This document shows positions 18,592 through 27,410 of a stretch of DNA of 64,000 nt, in pieces. Source of the DNA: Amycolatopsis alkalitolerans (lineage in GTDB: Bacteria; Actinomycetota; Actinomycetes; Mycobacteriales; Pseudonocardiaceae); contig NZ_VDFW01000024.1 in NCBI RefSeq assembly GCF_006152065.1, positions 37,297-101,296 of the forward strand, written 5' to 3'. The notes below the pieces were generated by a model. The model had not been told where the DNA came from, searched no databases, and saw nothing but the letters and a program-made list of their open reading frames with translations. How positions within the stretch are numbered: the stretch's first letter is position 1; each line of letters starts with the position of its first letter. A program made the position numbers and the translations under genes.

Positions 18592-19530
18592 CACCAGCAG
18601 CGTTTTCCCGATCGTGGCGCGGGTTTCGATCGCCCGGTGCGCGCCGGCGGCGTCCCCGAGCGGGAATCGCTGGCCGATCACCGGCCGCAGGTGCCCGGCG
18701 GCGCCGTCCTCCAGCGCGCTTTCGGTGAAGGCACGCAGATCGTCCGGGGTACCGCCGGCACCGCGGCGGATCTCCACCCCGCGGGCGGCCGCGTCCTCGT
18801 CGGAGACCGGGGCCCACGCGCCGCTCGCGAGGCCGTAGACGACCATCCGGCCGCCGGGCGCCAGCAGCGAGAACGCGGTCGCGCCGAGTTCGCCCCCCAC
18901 CCCATCGAAGACGACGTCGACCCGGCCCACCTTCTCCGCCCAGCCCGGGACCGAATAGTCGACCGCGCGATCCGCGCCCAATTCGGCGGCCGCCGCGACC
19001 TTGTGCGGCCCTCCCGCGGCGGCGATCACCGTCGCCCCGGCCCGCTTCGCAAGCTGCACGAGGAGGCTGCCGACCCCGCCCGCGGCAGCCTCCACGAGAA
19101 CCCGTTGCCCGGGCTCGACGGCTGCCGTCGTGATGAGCGCCTTCGCGGTCCGCCCATCGGCCAGCAGGGCGACGGCGGCGTCGAGCGCGAGCCCGTCCGG
19201 CACGACCAGCGGTGCGGCGGCGGGGACGACGACCTTCTCGGCGTAGCCGCCGGTCCCGCCCGTGGCGGTCACCACCTGCCGCCCCACGAGATCCCCGTCG
19301 ACCCCCTCGCCGACGGCGGTCACGACGCCGCCCACCCCGTTACCGGGGATGACCGGCGGCTCGACGCCGAACGGGTTCATGCCGCCGGCGCGGAACTGCG
19401 TCTCGACGAAGGTGATGTTGGCGAACGCGACGGCGACGAGCGCCTGGCCGGGCCCCGGCACCGGATCGGGCGCTTCCCCGGGCCGCAGGACTCCGGGCCC
19501 GCCGAACTCGGTCAACCACACGGCTCTCAT
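18586..19530 (-). CDS. NADPH:quinone oxidoreductase, zinc-independent MDR family
   Basis: A 314-residue medium-chain dehydrogenase/reductase. The GroES-like N-terminal half (PGNGVGGVVTAVGEGVDG) is followed by a Rossmann domain with VEAAAGGVGSLLVQLAKRAGATVIAAA (AAxGGVG). Zinc-binding cysteines are missing, as in quinone oxidoreductase/crotonyl-CoA reductase-like members. It would reduce quinones or other alpha,beta-unsaturated carbonyls with NADPH. ATG 19530 has AGGGTGG upstream and is preferred to a start five codons earlier. Confidence 0.85.
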   Translation of the reverse strand: MRAVWLTEFGGPGVLRPGEAPDPVPGPGQALVAVAFANITFVETQFRAGGMNPFGVEPPVIPGNGVGGVVTAVGEGVDGDLVGRQVVTATGGTGGYAEKVVVPAAAPLVVPDGLALDAAVALLADGRTAKALITTAAVEPGQRVLVEAAAGGVGSLLVQLAKRAGATVIAAAGGPHKVAAAAELGADRAVDYSVPGWAEKVGRVDVVFDGVGGELGATAFSLLAPGGRMVVYGLASGAWAPVSDEDAAARGVEIRRGAGGTPDDLRAFTESALEDGAAGHLRPVIGQRFPLGDAAGAHRAIETRATIGKTLLVL

Positions 19531-19687
19531 GCGGCCACCCTGCATGCTCCAGTTAGGTGGAGGTCAATGCGCTGTCGTGCGGGAACCATCGACCGGCGGG
19601 AGGATTGTCGTGGGCGGACGATGACACCGCCATCCGGGTGGATCACCGTAGTCATTACGACGCCCCACGAGCGATCAGGAGGACCCC

Positions 19688-20803
19688 GTGCGTATCGCCG
19701 TCCCGCGTGAGATCAAGAAGCACGAGTACCGGGTGGCGGTGACGCCCGCCGGCGTGCACGAACTGACCCGTCGCGGCCACCAGGTCTTCATCGAGACCGG
19801 GGCGGGCTCCGGCTCGGCCATCAGCGACGACGACTACACCGCAGCGGGCGCCAAGATCCTCGCGAAGGCGGACGACGTGTGGGCCGAAGGCGACCTGATC
19901 CTGAAGGTGAAGGAACCGGTCGCCGCGGAGTATCCGCGACTGCGGCGCGACCAGGTCCTGTTCACCTACCTGCATCTGGCCGCCGACCGCGCGCTCACCG
20001 AAGCCCTGCTCGAAGCGGGCACCACCGCGATCGCCTACGAAACCGTGCAAACCGCCACCGGCGCCCTTCCCCTGCTGGCCCCGATGTCGGAAGTCGCCGG
20101 CCGCCTGGCACCGCAGGTCGGTGCCCACGCTCTGCTGAAGCCCTCGGGCGGGCGCGGCGTGCTCCCCGGCGGCGTGCCCGGCGTGCGCCCGGCGAAGGTG
20201 GTCGTGATCGGCGGCGGTGTCGCGGGGCTCAACGCCGCGCGGATCGCGGTGGGCCTGGGATCCGATGTGGAGATCCTCGACACCAATGTGGACCGTCTAC
20301 GCCAGATCGATCACGAGTTCAACGGCCGGATCAAGACGGTGGCCTCGACCACACTGGCCATCGAAGAAGCCGTGCTGGCCGCGGATCTGGTGATCGGCGC
20401 CGTTCTCATTCCCGGTGCCAAGGCCCCCAAGCTGGTCTCCAACGACCTCGTCTCGCGGATGAAGCCGGGCTCGGTCCTGGTCGACATCGCCATCGACCAG
20501 GGCGGCTGTTTCGCCGACTCCCGTCCCACCACTCACGACGACCCGACATACCAGGTCCACGACTCGGTCTTCTACTGCGTAGCGAACATGCCAGGCGCCG
20601 TCCCCACCACAAGCACCCAAGCCTTGACCAACGTCACGCTCCCCTACGCGGTCGCCCTGGCAGACAAGGGCTGGCACGCCGCCCTGACAACCGACGCCAC
20701 TCTCGCCAACGGCTTGAACACCCACCAAGGCGCCCTGACCAACGCCCCGGTCTCCGCCGCCCACACCCTCCCCCACACCCCCCTGCAAGACCTCCTCCCC
20801 TAA
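19688..20803 (+). CDS. ald: Alanine dehydrogenase
   Basis: A 371-residue NAD-dependent L-alanine dehydrogenase, interconverting alanine and pyruvate plus ammonia. Key elements are MRIAVPREIKKHEYRVAVTP, the substrate Lys in LKVKEP, His in FTYLHLAAD, the nucleotide-binding VVIGGGVAGLNAARIAVGLG, and VDIAIDQGGCF. GTG 19688 has a perfect AGGAGG five bases upstream. The last ~90 codons use ACC/ACA and CCC codons more than the rest, a mild compositional shift. Downstream is the 102-bp tandem repeat. Confidence 0.93.
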   Translation: MRIAVPREIKKHEYRVAVTPAGVHELTRRGHQVFIETGAGSGSAISDDDYTAAGAKILAKADDVWAEGDLILKVKEPVAAEYPRLRRDQVLFTYLHLAADRALTEALLEAGTTAIAYETVQTATGALPLLAPMSEVAGRLAPQVGAHALLKPSGGRGVLPGGVPGVRPAKVVVIGGGVAGLNAARIAVGLGSDVEILDTNVDRLRQIDHEFNGRIKTVASTTLAIEEAVLAADLVIGAVLIPGAKAPKLVSNDLVSRMKPGSVLVDIAIDQGGCFADSRPTTHDDPTYQVHDSVFYCVANMPGAVPTTSTQALTNVTLPYAVALADKGWHAALTTDATLANGLNTHQGALTNAPVSAAHTLPHTPLQDLLP

Positions 20804-20877
20804 CCCCGTACAACAAGAACACCTCCCGCACGCACACCGCATTCCCGCACACACACCGCAGCACGCCCCCGGATCCG

Positions 20878-21081
20878 GCCCCGCGGATGGGGGTCCGGGG
20901 GCAAGCCCCCGGGCGGGGTTTGGGGGTCGCACCCCCAAAAAACACGCTGCGTTGAGCCCCTCAGGGAAGCGGCGGCAAAGCCCCGCGGATGGGGGTCCGG
21001 GGGCAAGCCCCCGGGCGGGGTTTGGGGGTCGCACCCCCAAAAAACACGCTGCGTTGAGCCCCTCAGGGAAGCGGCGGCAAA
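20878..21081. repeat. Tandem direct repeat, two identical 102-bp units
   Basis: Unit 1 (20878-20979) and unit 2 (20980-21081) read identically by eye, followed by a short partial third copy. Each contains two hairpins: CCGGGGGCAAGCCCCCGG and GGGGGTCGCACCCCC followed by A6. The stretch 20804-21340 has no gene; it holds this repeat, a terminator at 21097-21141 and then about 200 bp of ABC-gene upstream DNA in which I see no clear promoter. Confidence 0.85.
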
Positions 21082-21096
21082 GGCCCCGCGAACAGG

Positions 21097-21141
21097 GGCG
21101 GCCCGCTCAACCAGCCTGGGGGTCACTGGGAGCGGGCCGCC
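21097..21141. terminator. Strong hairpin upstream of ABC gene
   Basis: GGCGGCCCGCTC (21097-21108) pairs perfectly with GAGCGGGCCGCC (21130-21141), with an inner CCAG/CTGG pair. A second overlapping stem CCACCT/AGGTGG (21140-21159) follows. This is probably the terminator for ald and a barrier before the ABC operon. Confidence 0.65.
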
Positions 21142-21340
21142 ACCTTCTAGCTTAGGTGGTCCTGGCCGAGTTCGCTGCACGGGGTTCTGGTTTTGTCGAA
21201 ATACTTCTTCACCTGCCCGTACGGGACGTCGTGATTCACCGACCGAGTGGCTGTTTACCCCTTCCTGCCCCATGGCGACCGTGGATGAGGCAGGATGTCG
21301 CCTGCCGAGTTCACCCGTTCGCCGGATCAAGGGGGCAGTG

Positions 21341-22390
21341 ATGCAGAACGACGGCAGCGGCCGGATCGTCGTGCACGGTTTGAGCAAGACGTTCGGCCAG
21401 GTCGCGGCTGTGCAGAACCTGAGCTTCGTGGTGGAACCGGGTTCGGTGACGGGATTCCTCGGTCCGAACGGCGCGGGGAAGACGACCACCTTGCGGATGG
21501 TCCTGGGTCTGGTGACGCCGACGGCCGGGGTCACGACGATCAGCGGGCTGCCGTACGAGCAGCTGGGAAATCCGGCGCGGATCGTGGGCGCGGTGCTGGA
21601 GAACGAGGGGTTCCATCCGAAACGGACGGCGCGTAATCACCTGCGGGTGTACGCGGCGGCGATCGGGATGCCGGATCAGCGCGCGGACGAGGTGCTGGCG
21701 CTGGTGGGCCTTTCGGGTGCGGCGAACCGGAAGCCGGGCGAGTTCTCGCTGGGCATGCGGCAGCGGCTGGCGCTGGCGACGGCCTTGCTGGGCAACCCGC
21801 AGGTGCTGGTGCTGGACGAACCGGCGAACGGTCTCGACCCCGAAGGAATCCTTTGGCTGCGCAACTTTTTGCGTGCCTACGCACGTGAGGGCCGGACGGT
21901 GCTCGTGTCGAGCCATCTGCTGTCCGAAGTGGAGCAGACGATCGACCAGGTGGTGATCATCAGCCACGGGGTGACGCGGTACTACGGCTCGCTCGAGCAG
22001 TTGCGCGCGAGCCGGCAGTCGCGGGTGCTGGTGCAGTCGGGCGATCCGAACGCGCTCGCGAATGCCTTGCGGGAAGGCGGGTTCACGCAGCTGGAGATGG
22101 CGCCGGACGGCCGGGTCGTGGTGCTGGGCGCGACGCGGCAGCAGATCGGCGATCTGGTCGCGAAGTCCGGGCTCGCGGTGTACGGCATGGAAGAGGATCG
22201 CGCGGATCTGGAGAAGCTGTTCTTCCAGCTGACCAACGGGCAGTACTCGGGCGCGCCGTACCAGGCGCAGCAGCATTATCCGCCGCCCCCGCCGGGTGGC
22301 GGGTGGGGTCCGCCGCCGCAGTACCAGTCACCGCCGGGCGGGTATCCGCAGCAGCAGGGGCCGTACCAGGGTTGGGGAGGGCAGCGCTGA
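21341..22390 (+). CDS. ABC transporter ATP-binding protein (ABC-2 export type)
   Basis: A 349-residue ATPase of the DrrA/CcmA type. It has Walker A GPNGAGKTT, signature FSLGMRQRL, Walker B VLVLDEPANGLDPEG and H-loop VSSHLL. The last ~45 residues are a low-complexity Pro/Gln/Gly/Tyr-rich tail (PPPPPGGGWGPPPQYQ and following), unusual for this family and likely disordered. ATG 21341 has AAGGGGG five bases before it. The stop overlaps the permease ATG (TGATG), so the two form one exporter. The substrate is unknown. Confidence 0.9.
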   Translation: MQNDGSGRIVVHGLSKTFGQVAAVQNLSFVVEPGSVTGFLGPNGAGKTTTLRMVLGLVTPTAGVTTISGLPYEQLGNPARIVGAVLENEGFHPKRTARNHLRVYAAAIGMPDQRADEVLALVGLSGAANRKPGEFSLGMRQRLALATALLGNPQVLVLDEPANGLDPEGILWLRNFLRAYAREGRTVLVSSHLLSEVEQTIDQVVIISHGVTRYYGSLEQLRASRQSRVLVQSGDPNALANALREGGFTQLEMAPDGRVVVLGATRQQIGDLVAKSGLAVYGMEEDRADLEKLFFQLTNGQYSGAPYQAQQHYPPPPPGGGWGPPPQYQSPPGGYPQQQGPYQGWGGQR

Positions 22391-23274
22391 TGGGCCGGTT
22401 GCTCGTCGCGGAGTTCCGCAAGACGCTCACCACGAAGAGCTGGTGGGGGCTGATGATCCCGGCGGTGGTGCTGGCCTTCGGGTTCGCGCTCGGCTGGGGT
22501 GCGTTCGCCAACGAGGTGGGCGACGTGCTCACGAGCAGTCAGACGCAGACGATCGCGCGGGCGCTGGGCATCGAGACCGGCAACCTGCCGATGGGCCTGC
22601 TGGCGATCGCGCACGGGATCAACATCGGGCTGACCTTCCCGGTGATCTTCGGGGTGTTCGCGCTGGCAGGCGAGTACAGCAAGAAGACGATCACCACGAC
22701 GTTCCTCACGGCCCCGAACCGGGTGTCGGTGCTGACCGCGAAGATGATCACCTACATCGTCTGGGGCGCGATCTACGGGATCGTGCTGGCCGCGGTGTCG
22801 AGCCTGGGCATCCTGATCACGGTCGACGGTTCGCGGCTGCCGACCGGCGGCCAGTGGATCGGCGTGCTCGGCGCGAGCATGCTGGCCGGGGTGCTGGCGA
22901 CGCTGTTCGGCATCGGGGTCGGGGCGATGTGGAACAGCGTGGTCGGCAGTGTGGTCACGCTGGTGATCTACCTGCTGATCATCGAGAACGTGCTGGTCCT
23001 GCTGTTCTACGGGCTGTGGCGGATCGACTGGCTGGGCGCGGTGCTGCCCAACGGCACGATGAACGGGATCGTGGGGGCGATCGGGGCGCAGGCCTTCGGC
23101 GCGTCCGGGGTGAAGGTGCCGGGTCTCGACAAGGAGACGCAGTGGACGCTGCAGTACGTCGCGGGCGCGCCCGGCGCGGTCTCGTGGTGGGCGTCGGCGC
23201 TCGTCTTCCTGGCCTGGACCGCGGTCTTCTTCGCCGGCGGATGGGCCGCCAACCAGCGCCGCGACATCACGTAG
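22390..23274 (+). CDS. ABC-2 type permease
   Basis: A 294-residue integral membrane protein with about six hydrophobic segments: LMIPAVVLAFGFALGW, TFPVIFGVFALAG, IVWGAIYGIVLAAVSSLGILI, VLGASMLAGVLATLFGIGVG, VTLVIYLLIIENVLVLL, and a C-terminal helix. It lacks a large extracellular domain. EYSKKTITTTFLTAPNRVSVLTAK is the typical ABC-2 cytoplasmic loop. It pairs with the preceding ATPase by overlapping start/stop. Confidence 0.88.
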   Translation: MGRLLVAEFRKTLTTKSWWGLMIPAVVLAFGFALGWGAFANEVGDVLTSSQTQTIARALGIETGNLPMGLLAIAHGINIGLTFPVIFGVFALAGEYSKKTITTTFLTAPNRVSVLTAKMITYIVWGAIYGIVLAAVSSLGILITVDGSRLPTGGQWIGVLGASMLAGVLATLFGIGVGAMWNSVVGSVVTLVIYLLIIENVLVLLFYGLWRIDWLGAVLPNGTMNGIVGAIGAQAFGASGVKVPGLDKETQWTLQYVAGAPGAVSWWASALVFLAWTAVFFAGGWAANQRRDIT

Positions 23275-23373
23275 CGGCTTTTGCAGCGGCGGAGCCGCTT
23301 GCGGTGGGCCGTCAACCGGCACCGCCACGCAAATCACCGCACAGTGTTCTCCGACGCGCATAGTCTGGAGCGT

Positions 23374-26300
23374 GTGACCGCTCCTGCTCCCACCACCGCT
23401 GAACCGCAGACCGGCTGGATCCGCAGACTCGCCGCCGCCTGCTGGCGGCATCCCTGGCTCGTCGTGCTGTCGCTCGCCGCGGCGGTCGTCAGTGTCGGCT
23501 TCCAGGCCGTCAGCCCGCTGCTGGTGAGGGTCGCGGTGGACGACGCGGTCGGCGGCCGCACCGCCGGCCTCGGCCTGCTGGCCGGCGGGCTGGTCGGGGT
23601 GCAGGTGCTCATGTTCGGGACCGCGTTCATCCGCCGGTACGTCGGCGGGCGGCTGGCCCTGGACGTGCAGCACGACTTGCGGCAGGCGGTGTTCGGCGCG
23701 GTGTCGCGTTTGGACGGCGGGAAGCAGGACTCGCTGCGCACCGGCCAGGTCGTCTCGCGGGCGATCACCGATCTGCAACTGGTCGTGTCGCTGCTGATGA
23801 TGACGCCGATGTCGGCCGGATCGGTCGTGTTCGCCGTGTTCTCGCTCGCCGCGATGCTGTGGATGTCACCGGGGTTGACGCTGATCGCCCTGATCGTCGT
23901 GCCGGCGGTCGCGATCGTCGTCGGCGCGTCCCGCAAGCGGTTGTTCCCCGCCACGTGGTCCGCGCAGCAGCGTGCCGCGGACCTCGCGCAGCACGTCGAG
24001 GAGACGGTGACCGGCGTTCGCGTGGTCAAGGGCTTCGGGCAGGAGGCGCGAGAGGTCGCGCGGCTGGAGAAGACCGCGAGGAAGCTGTTCGCCGAACGCC
24101 TCCGCGCGGCCCGGCTGTCGGCCGTACCGACTGCGACCACCTCGGCGCTGCCCGCGGCCGGCCAGGTCGCCGTACTCGCCTTCGGCGGGATCCTCGCCCT
24201 TCGCGGCGACGTGAGCCTCGGCACGTTCCTCGCGTTCGCCAGCTACGTGTCGGGCCTGATCGGTCCGGCGCGGATGCTTTCCTCGATGGTGGTGCAGGCG
24301 CAGCTCACACGCGCGGGCGCGGACCGGGTGTATGAGCTGATCGACGCGCAGCCCGAAGTCCGTGACAAGCCGGACGCTCGCCCGTTGCCCGAGGGTCCGC
24401 TCGGCATCCGGCTCGACGGCGTGAGGTTCGGCTACACGCGGTCCGAACCGGTGCTCGACGGGCTCTCGCTCGAGGCGAAACCGGGCGAGACGCTGGCCCT
24501 CGTCGGCACCGCCGGTTCGGGCAAGTCGACGATTTCCCTGCTGCTGCCCCGGTTCTACGACGTGCACTCGGGCTCGGTAGGCCTCGGCGGCGTCGACGTG
24601 CGCGACTTGCACCTCGCCGACCTGCGGAAGGCGATCGGCGTGGTGTTCGAGGAGGCGTTCCTGTTCTCGACGTCGATCCGCGAGAACATCGCCTACGGCC
24701 GCCCGGACGCGAGCGACGACGAGGTCTACGCCGCCGCGAAGGCGGCCGAGGCGCACGATTTCATCAGGCAACTGCCCGAGGGCTACGAAACGCTCGTCGG
24801 CGAACGCGGGCTGACGCTGTCGGGCGGTCAGCGGCAGCGGCTGGGGCTGGCCCGCGCGCTGCTGACCGATCCGCGCGTGCTGATCCTCGACGACGCGACC
24901 TCGGCCGTCGACACGGTGACCGAGGCCGCGATCCACGACACCCTGCGCGCGGTCACCGCGAGCCGGACCACGCTGCTCATCGCGCACCGCAAGTCGACGC
25001 TCGCACTGGCCGACCGGATCGCCGTCCTCGACGCGGGCCGGGTGGTCGACGTGGGCACGGCCGCGGAGCTGGAAGAACGCTGCGAGCTGTACCGCGAACT
25101 CGTGGCCGGGCCCGGTGAGGGCGTCGAGCAGAAGCACCGCCCCGAATGCGCGGTCCGGCCCGAAACCGGGGTCACGCCGCAGCTGTGGCCGGAGGTCGCC
25201 GATCAGGACGACGCGGGACAACTCGCGGACTCCGCCCAGCAGCGAGGGGCCGCCGCGGGCGGGGGGATGGCCGGGATGCGGGGCGCGTTCGACGTGCCGC
25301 CGACCGAAGAGCTCATCGAGGGGGTGCGCAGGCTGCCGCCGGCCAATGACGTGCCGGCGCTGACGGAGACGGACGTCACCGAACCGGATCCGAGGTTCAG
25401 CCTCGGGCGGATGCTGCGGCCGGTGCGGCTGCTGCTGACCACGGTGATCCTGCTGGTCGGGCTGGACGCGGCGGCGACGATCGCGCTGCCCGCGCTGTAC
25501 CAGTACGGGGTCGACCACGGGGTGCGGCCCGGGGTCGAGTCGGTCGTGTGGTTCATCGCCGCGGCCGGTGCGCTGATCGTCGCGATGGACTGGTTCGTGA
25601 TCCGCGCGCAGACGAAGCTCACCGCGCGCGCCGGGGAGACGGTGCTCTACTCGCTGCGGGTGCGCAGCTACGCGCATCTGCAGCGGCTCGGGCTCGACTA
25701 CTACGAGCGCGAACTGTCCGGCAAGATCATGACGCGGATGACCACCGACGTCGACGCGCTCTCGACGTTCCTGCAGACCGGGGTCGCGCAGGCGGTGATC
25801 AGCGCGCTCACCCTGGTCGGTATCTCGGCGGCGCTGCTGGTCACCGACCCGTCCCTGGGTCTGTATGCGCTTTCCGTGCTGCCGGTGCTGATCGTCGCGA
25901 CCGTGATCTTCCGCAGGCTGGCCACCGCCGCGTACAACGAGGCGCGCGAGCGGGTGAGCGTGGTCAACGCCGATATGCAGGAGAACGTCAGCGGTCTGCG
26001 GGTCGCCCAGGCCTACAGCCGCGAGGAGCGTTCGGCCTCCGACTTCGCCTCCCGCAGCGACGCCTACCGCCGCTCGCGGCTGCGGGCGCAGCGATATGTC
26101 GCGACGTACTTTCCTTTCGTGACAATGCTTTCCGGGGTCGCCGAGGCGGTCGTGCTGGTGATCGGCGCGAACCGGGTCGCGGCCGGTACGCTGGAAGTCG
26201 GTGTGCTGCTCGGATTCCTGCTGTACCTCAACCTGTTCTTCTCGCCGATCCAGCAGCTCTCGTCGGTATTCGACGGGTACCAGCAGGCGAAGGTCGGGCT

Positions 26301-27117
26301 GCACCGGATCAGCGACCTACTGCGCACGCCGACTTCGGTGCCGCCGCCCGAGCATCCGGTGGCGGTGCCGGAACGGCTGTCCGGTGAGGTCACCTTCGAC
26401 GCGGTCGACTTCGCCTACCCCGGCACGGATTCCCTCGCACTCGCGGATATCTCGCTGAAGGTGACGCCCGGCGAGACGGTCGCGCTGGTCGGCGCGACGG
26501 GAGCGGGCAAGTCGACCGCGGTGAAGCTCGTCGCCCGGTTCTACGACGCGACGAGCGGGAAGGTCGGCATCGACGGGCTGGACGTGCGGGACTACGACCT
26601 GCCGGGGCTGCGGCACCGGATGGGGGTCGTACCGCAGGAGGCGCACCTGTTCTCGGGCACGGTCGCGGACAACGTGCGCTACGGCCGCCCGTCCGCGAGC
26701 GACGCCGAGGTGGAGGCGGCGGTGCGCGCGGTCGGCGCGCTGGACGGGGTCAGCGCGCTGCCGGCCGGGTTCCGGCAGCAGGTCGGCGAGCGTGGCAAGG
26801 CGCTTTCGGCCGGGCAGCGGCAATTGATCGGGCTGGCCCGGGCCGAACTGGTCAACCCGGACGTGCTGTTGCTGGACGAGGCGACGGCCGCGCTCGACCC
26901 GTCCACCGAAGCCGCGGTGCTGCAGGCGACGGAGACGCTCGCGCGCAGGCGCACGACCTTCGTGGTGGCCCACCGGTTGGCGACGGCCGCGCGGGCGGAC
27001 CGGATCATCGTGCTGGACCACGGGCGGGTGGTCGAGCAGGGCACACACGACCAACTGGTCGCGGCCGGCGGACATTACGCCCAACTATGGCTGAACAGCG
27101 AATTTCACCCACGGTGA
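23374..27117 (+). CDS. Fused heterodimeric ABC exporter (TMD-NBD-TMD-NBD)
   Basis: A 1247-residue single-chain ABC exporter. The first half has transmembrane helices (about 25-310) and NBD1 with Walker A GTAGSGKST at 378, LSGGQ at 482 and Walker B LILDD, in which Asp507 replaces the catalytic Glu. A linker of about 80 residues follows (near 590-670), then a second membrane domain (about 690-965) and NBD2 with Walker A GATGAGKST at 1040, LSAGQ at 1144 and LLLDEA (Glu1169). This asymmetry marks one degenerate and one competent ATP site, as in TM287/288 or BmrCD. The usual two genes are fused. GTG 23374 follows GGAG closely. The substrate is likely lipid or drug. Confidence 0.9.
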   Translation: MTAPAPTTAEPQTGWIRRLAAACWRHPWLVVLSLAAAVVSVGFQAVSPLLVRVAVDDAVGGRTAGLGLLAGGLVGVQVLMFGTAFIRRYVGGRLALDVQHDLRQAVFGAVSRLDGGKQDSLRTGQVVSRAITDLQLVVSLLMMTPMSAGSVVFAVFSLAAMLWMSPGLTLIALIVVPAVAIVVGASRKRLFPATWSAQQRAADLAQHVEETVTGVRVVKGFGQEAREVARLEKTARKLFAERLRAARLSAVPTATTSALPAAGQVAVLAFGGILALRGDVSLGTFLAFASYVSGLIGPARMLSSMVVQAQLTRAGADRVYELIDAQPEVRDKPDARPLPEGPLGIRLDGVRFGYTRSEPVLDGLSLEAKPGETLALVGTAGSGKSTISLLLPRFYDVHSGSVGLGGVDVRDLHLADLRKAIGVVFEEAFLFSTSIRENIAYGRPDASDDEVYAAAKAAEAHDFIRQLPEGYETLVGERGLTLSGGQRQRLGLARALLTDPRVLILDDATSAVDTVTEAAIHDTLRAVTASRTTLLIAHRKSTLALADRIAVLDAGRVVDVGTAAELEERCELYRELVAGPGEGVEQKHRPECAVRPETGVTPQLWPEVADQDDAGQLADSAQQRGAAAGGGMAGMRGAFDVPPTEELIEGVRRLPPANDVPALTETDVTEPDPRFSLGRMLRPVRLLLTTVILLVGLDAAATIALPALYQYGVDHGVRPGVESVVWFIAAAGALIVAMDWFVIRAQTKLTARAGETVLYSLRVRSYAHLQRLGLDYYERELSGKIMTRMTTDVDALSTFLQTGVAQAVISALTLVGISAALLVTDPSLGLYALSVLPVLIVATVIFRRLATAAYNEARERVSVVNADMQENVSGLRVAQAYSREERSASDFASRSDAYRRSRLRAQRYVATYFPFVTMLSGVAEAVVLVIGANRVAAGTLEVGVLLGFLLYLNLFFSPIQQLSSVFDGYQQAKVGLHRISDLLRTPTSVPPPEHPVAVPERLSGEVTFDAVDFAYPGTDSLALADISLKVTPGETVALVGATGAGKSTAVKLVARFYDATSGKVGIDGLDVRDYDLPGLRHRMGVVPQEAHLFSGTVADNVRYGRPSASDAEVEAAVRAVGALDGVSALPAGFRQQVGERGKALSAGQRQLIGLARAELVNPDVLLLDEATAALDPSTEAAVLQATETLARRRTTFVVAHRLATAARADRIIVLDHGRVVEQGTHDQLVAAGGHYAQLWLNSEFHPR

Positions 27118-27163
27118 CGACTTGGTTCTGCTACGTTAACCTTCGGCCGGTTTGGGGAGCGGC

Positions 27164-27410
27164 ATGACGCAGCCGAACGGGCCGGAGGAGATTGTCAGCA
27201 GCCTGACGGCCCCGGCACCGCCGCCCGGTTTCGCCACCCCTCACTCGGCAAGCCGCCGACCCTCAGAGAACTCGCCGCCGTCCATGGCTACCCCACCATC
27301 CGGTGGGCGTCCGCGACCACAACGGCACCCGCAGCCGCACCTTCGGCGCCACGGCGCCGGACATCGCCCGCCGCTGGGGTCAGCTGGGCGCCGCGCCGAA
27401 TCCTAAGTAG
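27164..27410 (+). pseudogene. Frameshifted small ORF remnant
   Basis: ATG 27164 has a good GGGGAG site and opens an 80-codon frame, but coding character moves between frames. The first ~23 codons look normal. From about 27226 the +2 frame reads RFRHPSLGKPPTLRELAAVHGYPTIRW with high third-position GC. From 27303 a third frame reads VGVRDHNGTRSRTFGATAPDIARRW, ending at TAG 27408-27410. Two frameshifts, or assembly errors, in one short gene are implied. I recognise no family. Its end overlaps the convergent membrane NTPase gene. Confidence 0.5.
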
